Part shown: piece by piece, positions 30,551 to 36,542 of the stretch
How positions within the stretch are numbered: the first letter of the stretch is position 1
Layout: each line of letters starts with the position of its first letter
Assembly: GCA_947628045.1 (NCBI GenBank)
Contig: CANQYP010000006.1
Coordinates: 1 to 36,542 of the forward strand
Origin: an uncultured Lachnospiraceae bacterium
GTDB lineage: Bacteria; Bacillota; Clostridia; Lachnospirales; Lachnospiraceae
Length of the DNA stretch: 36,542 bases
Reading direction: 5' to 3'
Position numbers and translations under genes: made by a program
The notes under the pieces: model-generated
The model's input: the letters and a program-made list of their open reading frames with translations, nothing else
The model's database searches: none
Told to the model about the DNA's origin: nothing

Positions 30551-32638
30551 TCAATCTTTTACGTCTTTTATGCTGAAACTCATTCTTCCCATCTTGTCCT
30601 TGCCAAGGCAGACTACCTTCACCTTATCGCCCAATGTAAGCACGTCCTCCACGCGGTTGATCCGCTCCTTGGCAATCTTGGAGATGTGCACCATGCCTTC
30701 CTTGCCAGGAGCGAACTCGACGAACGCGCCGAACTCCTTGATGCTGACCACCTCGCCGGTGAACACCTGTCCCGCCTCGAAGTCGGTCACGATGATGTTG
30801 ATCATCTCCGCAGCCTTGTCCATCATCTCCTGGTCGGTGCCGCAGATCGACACGAAACCGTCGTCGTTGATGTCGATCTTGACGCCCGTGCGCTCGATGA
30901 TCGTGTTGATCGTCTTGCCGCGCTGTCCCACCACATCGCCGATCTTCTGCGGATCGATCTGGATCTGAATGATCTTCGGCGCGTACTTGCTGACCGTCGG
31001 TCTCGGCTCTGCGATGCACGGCGTCATGATCTCATTCAGGATGTACTCACGCGCCTCGTGGGTACGCGCGATCGCCTCCTCGACGATCGGTCTGGTAAGA
31101 CCATGGATCTTGATGTCCATCTGGATCGCGGTGATCCCGTCGTGGGTGCCCGCCACCTTGAAGTCCATGTCGCCGAAGAAGTCCTCAAGCCCCTGAATAT
31201 CGGTCAGAACCACATAATCGTCATCGGTCTCCCCGGTCACCAGACCGCAGGAGATGCCCGCCACCTGTTTCTTGATCGGCACGCCCGCTGCCATCAGAGA
31301 CATCGTGGACGCGCAGATGCTCGCCTGTGAGGTCGACCCGTTGGACTCGAAAGTCTCGGAGACGGTGCGGATCGCGTACGGGAACTCCTCCTCGCTCGGG
31401 AGCACCGGAATCAGCGCCTTCTCCGCCAGCGCCCCGTGTCCGATCTCGCGGCGTCCCGGTCCGCGGCTGACCTTCGTCTCGCCTACGGAATAGGACGGGA
31501 AATTGTAATGGTGCATATAGCGTTTGTTCGTGATATTCTCATCGAGCCCGTCCACCTTCTGCATATCCGACAGCGGAGCGAGCGTCGTCACGGTGCAGAT
31601 CTGCGTCTGTCCGCGCGTAAACATCGCGGAACCGTGTACCCTCGGAATGATATCCACCTCCGCCGCCAGCGGGCGGATCTGCGTGATCTGTCTGCCGTCC
31701 GGGCGCTTGTGATCCTTGAGGATCATCTTGCGCACCGTCTTCTTCTGGTACTGATACAGCGCCTCGGAAAGCAGCCCAAGCCACTCCTCGTTGTCCGCAA
31801 ACGCCTCCTCGAGCTTTGCGGAGATCTGACGGATATTCTCCTCGCGCTGCTGTTTCACATCCGTGAAGACGGCAACCTCCATCTCCTCCGGCGGCACGAC
31901 CTTCTTCATCGCCTCGAACAGCTCCTCCGGGATCGCGCAGCTCTCGTATGTGTGTTTCGGCTTGCCGACCTCAGCCACCATCTTGTTGATAAAATCAATG
32001 ATCGTCAGGTTGATCGCGTGGCACTTGTAGATCGCGTCGATCATGAGCTCGTCCTTCACCTCGTTCGCGCCCGCCTCGATCATGATGACCTTCTCGCCGG
32101 TCGACGCGACCGTGAGCTGCAGGTCGCCCTCGTCCCACTGTGTCTGGGACGGATTGACGATCAGCTCGCCGTCCACCAGACCCATCTGCGTCATCGAGCA
32201 CGGACCGTCGAACGGAATGTCCGAGATCGCCGTCGCGATCGCGGCGCCCAGCATTGCCGTAAGCTCCGGACGGCACTCCGGGTCAACCGACATGACCATA
32301 TTGTTCAGCGTGACGTCGTTCCGGTAATCCTTCGGGAACAGCGGGCGCATCGGGCGGTCGATCACGCGCGAGGTCAGGATCGCGTTCTCAGACGGCTTGC
32401 CCTCCCGCTTGTTGAATCCTCCCGGGATCTTGCCCACCGAGTAAAATTTCTCCTCATACTCCACGCTGAGCGGGAAAAAGTCGATCCCGTCGCGCGGTTT
32501 CTCCGACGCCGTCGCCGTGGAAAGTACCGTCGTGTCCCCATAGTGCATAAACGCACAGCCGTTTGCCTGCGCGCCCACACGTCCTACGTCGACCGTGAGC
32601 GTTCTCCCCGCAAGCTCCATTGAAAAACTCTTGTACAT
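30551..32638 (-). CDS. pnp: Polyribonucleotide nucleotidyltransferase (PNPase)
   Basis: PNPase degrades RNA 3'-to-5' by phosphorolysis and can add tails, often within an RNA degradosome. The 695-residue product contains two RNase PH-like domains: about 1-210 with FNKREGKPSE and RPLFPKDY, and about 320-540 with GSAMFTRGQTQ, GPGRREIGHGALAE and SNGSTSQAS. A KH domain follows near 555-615 (DVVGQRGKTINTI), then an S1 domain near 622-690 (GAFVEFAPGKEGMVH). The length is normal. AAGGAG lies about eight bases before the ATG. It follows rpsO, the near-universal bacterial order, with structured RNA between them. Confidence 0.98.
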   Translation of the reverse strand: MYKSFSMELAGRTLTVDVGRVGAQANGCAFMHYGDTTVLSTATASEKPRDGIDFFPLSVEYEEKFYSVGKIPGGFNKREGKPSENAILTSRVIDRPMRPLFPKDYRNDVTLNNMVMSVDPECRPELTAMLGAAIATAISDIPFDGPCSMTQMGLVDGELIVNPSQTQWDEGDLQLTVASTGEKVIMIEAGANEVKDELMIDAIYKCHAINLTIIDFINKMVAEVGKPKHTYESCAIPEELFEAMKKVVPPEEMEVAVFTDVKQQREENIRQISAKLEEAFADNEEWLGLLSEALYQYQKKTVRKMILKDHKRPDGRQITQIRPLAAEVDIIPRVHGSAMFTRGQTQICTVTTLAPLSDMQKVDGLDENITNKRYMHHYNFPSYSVGETKVSRGPGRREIGHGALAEKALIPVLPSEEEFPYAIRTVSETFESNGSTSQASICASTMSLMAAGVPIKKQVAGISCGLVTGETDDDYVVLTDIQGLEDFFGDMDFKVAGTHDGITAIQMDIKIHGLTRPIVEEAIARTHEAREYILNEIMTPCIAEPRPTVSKYAPKIIQIQIDPQKIGDVVGQRGKTINTIIERTGVKIDINDDGFVSICGTDQEMMDKAAEMINIIVTDFEAGQVFTGEVVSIKEFGAFVEFAPGKEGMVHISKIAKERINRVEDVLTLGDKVKVVCLGKDKMGRMSFSIKDVKD

Positions 32639-32708
32639 GCTCTCTTCTCCTTTTCTGAATGTTGTCTGTCCGCATCAGAACAAGGCGTCTGCAAGAGTTC
32701 CGAAACTA

Positions 32709-32743
32709 CTGAAAAAAGGATTCCCGCCGAATCGTCTTTTCAG
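32709..32743 (-). terminator. Hairpin with U-tract in the rpsO-pnp spacer
   Basis: On the minus strand GATTC-GGCGG-GAATC is followed by CTTTTTT. The surrounding CTGAAAA/TTTTCAG arms (32709-32743) extend it to an imperfect 15-bp stem. It could partly terminate rpsO transcripts or be a processing site before pnp. Confidence 0.5.
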
Positions 32744-32786
32744 TGGTCTCGGCTGTCTCCCTGCAGAACCTGTCCTGTACACAGAC

Positions 32787-32822
32787 GAGGCTGCCGCCAA
32801 ACAGCGTATGCGCGACAGCCTC
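32787..32822 (-). promoter_or_regulatory. 11-bp stem just downstream of rpsO
   Basis: GAGGCTGCCGC (32787-32797) pairs with GCGACAGCCTC (32812-32822) with a single G-U-type wobble, nine bases after the rpsO stop. No U-tract follows. In other bacteria this spacer carries an RNase III processing hairpin that controls pnp; a similar role here is inference. Confidence 0.5.
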
Positions 32823-32830
32823 ATTACTCT

Positions 32831-33097
32831 TTACTTTCTGATGCCAAGCTTTGCGATCAGCTCACGGTAGCCCTCAAGGTTCGTCTTCTTGAGGTATGCG
32901 AGCAGTCCGCGCCTCTGACCTACCATCTTCAGAAGCCCTCTCCTGGAATGGTGATCCTTCGGGTGTGTCTGCAGATGCTCGGTCAGCTCCTGAATGCGCG
33001 CCGTAAGCACCGCGATCTGCACCTCCGGCGAACCGGTGTCGCCGGGCTTTCTGGCATACTCGTTGATGATAGCCGTCTTCTTCTCTTTTGAGATCAT
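32831..33097 (-). CDS. rpsO: 30S ribosomal protein S15
   Basis: S15 binds 16S rRNA early in assembly of the small-subunit platform. The 88-residue product begins [16 protein letters not shown] and contains [29 protein letters not shown] and the ending LIAKLGIRK, all family hallmarks. I start it at 33097, not 33181, because AGGAGGAG lies just upstream and 88 residues is the usual length. It has its own promoter and is followed by pnp. Confidence 0.98.
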   Translation of the reverse strand: MISKEKKTAIINEYARKPGDTGSPEVQIAVLTARIQELTEHLQTHPKDHHSRRGLLKMVGQRRGLLAYLKKTNLEGYRELIAKLGIRK

Positions 33098-33187
33098 ATG
33101 CTCTCCTCCTGTCTTGATATCGCCTGCTGCCAGGAAAATGGTCGGAGCGTCCGATTTCTGGGCAGCGGTTAAAATGAACACTCAGTT

Positions 33188-33216
33188 ACTATACCATAAG
33201 AACGCTTTTCCGTCAA
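33188..33216 (-). promoter_or_regulatory. Promoter for rpsO, overlapping the ribF stop codon
   Basis: On the minus strand TTGACG (33211-33216) and TATAGT (33188-33193) are 17 bases apart. The ribF stop TGA (33213-33215) lies inside the -35 box. The predicted leader to the S15 ATG is about 85 bases, room for S15 autoregulation. Confidence 0.8.
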
Positions 33217-33779
33217 CCGAAAAACTTAGGGAAAAAGTTCCTCGGCGGATAGGGATACCCGAGCAGGTTCTCCGCCAGCTCCCGGTCCCCGCGCGCAAGC
33301 GCCTCCTTCACATAAGTGCTGCTGATCTCCCTGCCCTCATGGCATTCCTTCTCCACGACGATCAGGCGGAACCCGTATTTCCCCTGCAGCTTTGCGAGGA
33401 GCGCGACGTCACCGCGCCGCCGGTAGCCGAAACGGAAATCCGTCCCCACCACGACATAGCGGGTCTTCAGCTGCTCTGCAAGCACCCCGGACACGAACGC
33501 CTCCGGCTCCATGCCCAGGATCTCCGGGACATAGGGGCAGCGTATCATGCAGTCGAGCCCGTATGCCTCCAGCATCCCGCGTTTCTCCTGCGCCGTAAGC
33601 AGAACGGAACCGTCCTCCGGCGCGATCACAAACGCAATGCCGTAATAGCCGCGGTCCTGCAGGCGCAGGACTTCACGGATCAATTTCTGATGCCCTCTGT
33701 GCAGCCCGTCAAATTTGCCGAGCATGACCGCGGACGGCGACGGAGAAGAAAACTCCGTCGTGTCATGTATCTCAATCAT
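33213..33779 (-). CDS. ribF: RibF-like FAD synthetase, lacking the riboflavin kinase domain
   Basis: RibF normally joins an FMN adenylyltransferase domain to a riboflavin kinase domain in about 310 residues. This product has only 188. The nucleotidyl-transferase fold is intact: MLGKFDGLHRGHQKLI near residue 19, VVVGTDFRFGYRRRGD near 108 and ISSTYVKEAL near 152. It then ends LLGYPYPPRNFFPKFFG, exactly where the kinase domain should begin. The remaining 115 bases before rpsO hold the rpsO promoter and leader and are too short for the kinase. It may be a genuine single-domain FAD synthetase with the kinase elsewhere, or a truncated remnant. It is the last gene of the infB-rbfA-nrnA-truB-ribF run. 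Confidence 0.85.
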   Translation of the reverse strand: MIEIHDTTEFSSPSPSAVMLGKFDGLHRGHQKLIREVLRLQDRGYYGIAFVIAPEDGSVLLTAQEKRGMLEAYGLDCMIRCPYVPEILGMEPEAFVSGVLAEQLKTRYVVVGTDFRFGYRRRGDVALLAKLQGKYGFRLIVVEKECHEGREISSTYVKEALARGDRELAENLLGYPYPPRNFFPKFFG

Positions 33780-33844
33780 CGGTTTCCCTTCATTCTACTG
33801 TCAGATTCTCTAAGCGCCCTCTAAATCCGATGCATGCCGCGCGC

Positions 33845-34855
33845 TCACAGGAACATCGTCTTCGCGCAAAGGCAGCGTTTCTGCGCGTTCCACTCATAGA
33901 GGGCGAGAAACGTCCGGTCCGCGCCGTACACGCGGAACTGTCCCAGCCAGTTCCCTTCACCGGCGACACCGCCGTCTCCTGCCTCCGGCGGCTGAACAGC
34001 GCTACGCGCAGGCAGCTCCGGCGCCAGCGTGTTGCCGTTTCGCACGAGGCGCTCCGTCTCCGGCGGCTGAACAGCGCAGCGCGCAAGCAGCTCCGGCGTC
34101 AGCGCGTTGCCGTTTCGCACGAGGCGCTCCGCCTCCGCCGTCAGGATCAGCGCCGGAAACTCCGAAAACACCGAATCCGTCCTCTGCACCAGCTCCCCGA
34201 GGCGCCCTTCGTCCCGGTACTGCTCCACGACCGAGAGTTTCACGCTGTCCTCCAGCAGGAACGGTCCCGCCTTCGTGCGCAGCAGCTCCTTCATGCAGCC
34301 GCCGCAGCCAAGCGTCTGTCCGATGTCGTGGCACAGGGAGCGAATATAAGTGCCCTTGGAGCACGACACAGTCAGCGTGAGCTCCGGGAGCGCCACTTCC
34401 TCCACCGTAATGTCGTAGATCGTGATCCTGCGCGCTTTGCGCTCGACCTCGATTCCCTGGCGCGCCAGGTCACAGAGCTTTTTCCCTCCGACCTTGAGCG
34501 CCGAATACATCGGCGGAATCTGCTCCTGCTCCCCGACAAAGCCCTGAATACAGGCGCGCGCCTCCGCCTCCGTGCAGGTCACCGGTCTGTGCGCAAGCAC
34601 CTGCCCCGTTATATCCTGCGTATCGGTCGTCGTCCCGAGCAGCAGCACTGCGCGGTAGGTCTTGTCGCGGTCCGTGATCCGGTCACAGACCTTCGTCGCC
34701 TTCCCCAGGCAGACCGGGAGCACGCCCTGCGCCTCCGGGTCCAGCGTCCCCGTATGTCCGATCCGTTTCTGTCCCAGGATCCCCCGGAGCTTTGCCACCA
34801 CGTCGTGCGAGGTATAGCCGCTCTCTTTGTAAATATTCAGGATCCCGTCAATCAC
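33845..34855 (-). CDS. truB: tRNA pseudouridine(55) synthase TruB
   Basis: TruB converts U55 in the T-loop of tRNAs to pseudouridine. The 336-residue product opens with GILNIYKESGYTSHDVV and carries the catalytic Asp in GHTGTLDPEAQGVL (D39). It also shows KTYRAVLLLGTTTDTQD, the IPPMYSALKVGGKKLYD-type motif (here KLCDLAR), and CSKGTYIRSLCHDIG. The protein is longer than the usual ~300 because a 25-residue unit near the C-terminus (about 242-291) is duplicated. Its ATG overlaps the nrnA stop by four bases (ATGA), showing translational coupling. ribF follows after 65 bases. Confidence 0.96.
   Translation of the reverse strand: MIDGILNIYKESGYTSHDVVAKLRGILGQKRIGHTGTLDPEAQGVLPVCLGKATKVCDRITDRDKTYRAVLLLGTTTDTQDITGQVLAHRPVTCTEAEARACIQGFVGEQEQIPPMYSALKVGGKKLCDLARQGIEVERKARRITIYDITVEEVALPELTLTVSCSKGTYIRSLCHDIGQTLGCGGCMKELLRTKAGPFLLEDSVKLSVVEQYRDEGRLGELVQRTDSVFSEFPALILTAEAERLVRNGNALTPELLARCAVQPPETERLVRNGNTLAPELPARSAVQPPEAGDGGVAGEGNWLGQFRVYGADRTFLALYEWNAQKRCLCAKTMFL
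33983..34132 (-). repeat. In-frame 75-bp tandem duplication inside truB
   Basis: Two adjacent 75-bp units (33983-34057 and 34058-34132) encode ERLVRNGNALTPELLARC and ERLVRNGNTLAPELPARS, each followed by AVQPPE. Few differences suggest a fairly recent event. The unit lies in the C-terminal RNA-binding (PUA-like) region, outside the catalytic core. Confidence 0.9.
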
Positions 34856-35814
34856 TGTTCCTGCCCCTCAAGCTGACGCTCGATGCACGGCAGAAGAAGG
34901 TGCAGCACCTCGTAAGCCGTCCCCTTCATATTGCAGCCCGCCGCGCGCACGTGCCCGCCGCCGCCAAACTCCTGCGCCACGCGGCTCACGTCGACCGCCG
35001 ACTTCGAGCGCATGCTGACCTTGTACACATTCGGCTCTGTCTCATAGAGGAAGATCGCGACTTCCACGCCGTATGTGCCCACGAGCGTCTCGACGATGCC
35101 GTCCAGATCCGAGGTCTCCACCTCGAAGAACCTCATCTCCTCCTGCCGGACAAAGCTGAAGATCACCCTGCCGTTGTCCAGAAGGGTGCTCTCCATCAGC
35201 GCCTTCCCGTGGATCATTCTCTGGTAATACGATTTGTCGTAATAGGTGGCGTTGATGATCTTTGAGCCGTCGATCCCCCGGCGCATCAGCCGCGCCGCGA
35301 GCTCCAATGTCTCCGGGGACGTGCAGGAATGCCGGAACACCCCTGTGTCATGCACAATGCCCATATAGAGCGCCTCCGCCGCCTCGAACGGGATCTTCTC
35401 CTCCTCGAGGATCCGCACGACCAGCTCGGAAGTCGAGCTCGCGTCCGGGACAATGTAGTCCACGTCCCCGAATCCGCTGTTGCTGATGTGGTGGTCGATG
35501 CAGATCGTCCGTTTCGCGCGCTTTCGGAACTCCCCGGCGGCGCCGAGCCGGAACTCATCCGCACAGTCCAGGCAAAAGAACAAGTCACAGCTCATGTCCT
35601 TCGGGATCTCGTGCCGCACTTCATCCACGCCGGGAATGATGTGGTAAGCGCGCGGGATCTTCTCCAGATAGACCGCCGCCTCCACGCCCGGATAATTTTT
35701 TTTCAGATAATGATACAAGCCGAGGCAGGAGCCGATCGCGTCCCCGTCCGGACGGATATGCCCCGCGATCGCCACAGACCGCACGCCCTCTAATTCCTTC
35801 GCCAGATCAATCAT
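34852..35814 (-). CDS. nrnA: DHH-family oligoribonuclease / pAp phosphatase (NrnA)
   Basis: NrnA-type enzymes finish RNA decay by degrading 2-5-mer oligoribonucleotides and can hydrolyse 3'-phosphoadenosine 5'-phosphate. The product (320 residues from the ATG at 35814) shows HIRPDGDAIGSCLGL near 19, FCLDCAD near 80, CIDHHISN near 105, GIVHDTGVFRHS near 150 and the DHHA1 motif FGGGGHVRAAG near 282. I chose 35814 because GGAGG lies six bases upstream; an in-frame ATG at 35841 would overlap rbfA more. It overlaps rbfA by eight bases and truB by four. This is the typical Firmicutes cluster. Confidence 0.95.
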   Translation of the reverse strand: MIDLAKELEGVRSVAIAGHIRPDGDAIGSCLGLYHYLKKNYPGVEAAVYLEKIPRAYHIIPGVDEVRHEIPKDMSCDLFFCLDCADEFRLGAAGEFRKRAKRTICIDHHISNSGFGDVDYIVPDASSTSELVVRILEEEKIPFEAAEALYMGIVHDTGVFRHSCTSPETLELAARLMRRGIDGSKIINATYYDKSYYQRMIHGKALMESTLLDNGRVIFSFVRQEEMRFFEVETSDLDGIVETLVGTYGVEVAIFLYETEPNVYKVSMRSKSAVDVSRVAQEFGGGGHVRAAGCNMKGTAYEVLHLLLPCIERQLEGQEQ

Positions 35815-36187
35815 CGCTGTCCTCCTTCTTCCCGTCTGCACCCACCACTTTGTCGATCAGCTTTGACATATTCACGCCGTACGCGATCGACTGATCCAGG
35901 ATAAAGCGGATCTCCGGGGTGTTCCTCAGATTGACGCTGTGCGCGATCTGCCTGCGTACGTAGCCCTCGGCGCTCTTAAGCCCCGCGAGCGTATCGGCAG
36001 CCGCCTTCTCATCGCCCAGCACCGAGATATACGCCTTGCACGTCTTCAAATCGGGCGCGACCTCGACCGCCGTCACAGAGGTCATCGGGGCGATCCGCGG
36101 ATCCTTGATCTCGTTCTGAATGATCCGGGAAAGCTCCTTTTGTACCTCACCGTTGATTCTTGTATTTTTGATGCCGTTTTTTCTCAT
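35807..36187 (-). CDS. rbfA: Ribosome-binding factor A
   Basis: RbfA is a KH-like assembly factor that binds the 30S subunit and helps mature the 5' end of 16S rRNA, notably in the cold. The 126-residue product begins MRKNGIKNTRINGEVQKELS and contains IIQNEIKDPRIAPMTSVTAVEVAPDL split over its first strands, then AYISVLGDE and RNTPEIRFILDQSIAYG, all family signatures. The start at 36187 gives the usual length; an earlier ATG at 36298 would run back through infB. It lies 34 bases after infB. Confidence 0.97.
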   Translation of the reverse strand: MRKNGIKNTRINGEVQKELSRIIQNEIKDPRIAPMTSVTAVEVAPDLKTCKAYISVLGDEKAAADTLAGLKSAEGYVRRQIAHSVNLRNTPEIRFILDQSIAYGVNMSKLIDKVVGADGKKEDSDD

Positions 36188-36221
36188 TCCAGTCCAGCCT
36201 CTCTTGAACGTTTCCCGCCTT

Positions 36222-36542
36222 CTACCGCGGGACCTCAACCATGATGTACGCCTCGACCTTGTCTTCTTCCTTAATGTCGTTAAATTTCTCAAACACAAGA
36301 CCGCACTCGTAACCGGCTTTGACTTCCTTCACATCGTCCTTGAACCGTTTCAGCGACGCGAGCGAGCCCTCGTAGATCACCGCGTCGTCCCGCGAGATCC
36401 GGATCAGGCAGTTGCGCTGGAACACGCCGTCGGTCACATAGGAACCGGCGATCGTGCCGACGCCGGACGCCTTGAAGAGCTGGCGCACCTCCGCGTGCCC
36501 GATCACCTTCTCCTCGAAGATCGGATCGAGCATGCCCTTCAT
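36222..36542 (-). CDS. infB: Translation initiation factor IF-2, C-terminal end (runs off the window)
   Basis: These are the last 106 codons of IF-2, the GTPase that places initiator tRNA on the 30S subunit. The fragment reads [22 protein letters not shown], then [16 protein letters not shown] and [22 protein letters not shown], the beta-barrel domain IV that binds fMet-tRNA. The GTPase domain lies beyond the window edge. It heads the rbfA-nrnA-truB-ribF run seen here. Confidence 0.97.
   Translation of the reverse strand: MKGMLDPIFEEKVIGHAEVRQLFKASGVGTIAGSYVTDGVFQRNCLIRISRDDAVIYEGSLASLKRFKDDVKEVKAGYECGLVFEKFNDIKEEDKVEAYIMVEVPR

Noticed and set aside
31436-32623. Long plus-strand open frame opposite pnp (395 codons)
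   Set aside because: It is a mirror frame of PNPase codons with no recognisable domain and no start signals.

Overview
This window is a GC-rich chromosomal segment from a low-GC-type Gram-positive lineage, most likely a clostridial gut bacterium of the Lachnospiraceae. The evidence is the SCIFF peptide/maturase pair next to a fused secDF and recJ, the infB-rbfA-nrnA-truB-ribF and rpsO-pnp order, strong AGGAGG ribosome binding sites, and Firmicutes-type housekeeping proteins. No phage, insertion sequence, tRNA, rRNA or CRISPR array was seen, and no gap between genes exceeds 300 bases.

Layout. 1-2408 (minus): 5' part of leuS and a MATE efflux pump. 2585-5809 (plus): a stand-alone carB. 5868-13008 (minus): a six-gene envelope operon with a lipoprotein, two ABC-2 permeases, an ABC ATPase, a large secreted membrane-anchored CARDB-like protein and a small membrane-anchored protein. 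13289-15419 (minus): histidine kinase and OmpR-type regulator. 15579-21456 (minus): recJ, secDF, scfB and the SCIFF peptide gene scfA. 21725-22468 (plus): SGNH hydrolase. 22590-24668 (minus): EF-G-like GTPase. 24876-27280 (plus): tyrA-aroA. 27544-30453 (minus): a 969-residue lipoprotein with SH3-like domains and a Thr/Glu/Ser repeat. 30551-36542 (minus): pnp, rpsO, ribF, truB, nrnA, rbfA and the 3' end of infB.

The most interesting unit is 5868-15562. The regulator operon and the lipoprotein/ABC operon each carry a twin TGTAA-N6-TGTAA site (11-bp period, as expected for an OmpR/PhoB-type dimer). The sites lie exactly 32 bp upstream of each predicted -10 box, in the same orientation. This points to one autoregulated signalling unit that switches on its neighbouring ABC/lipoprotein system, probably for envelope stress or export. 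The substrate is unknown.

Other points of note: a RibF that stops after the FAD-synthetase domain, with its stop codon inside the rpsO -35 box; a SCIFF maturase with a repeat-bearing insert in its N-terminal region; and an SH3 lipoprotein ending in what looks like half of an ABC substrate-binding domain. Local tandem duplications of roughly 42-75 bp recur in genes and spacers. All assignments come from reading the sequence; no database search was run.
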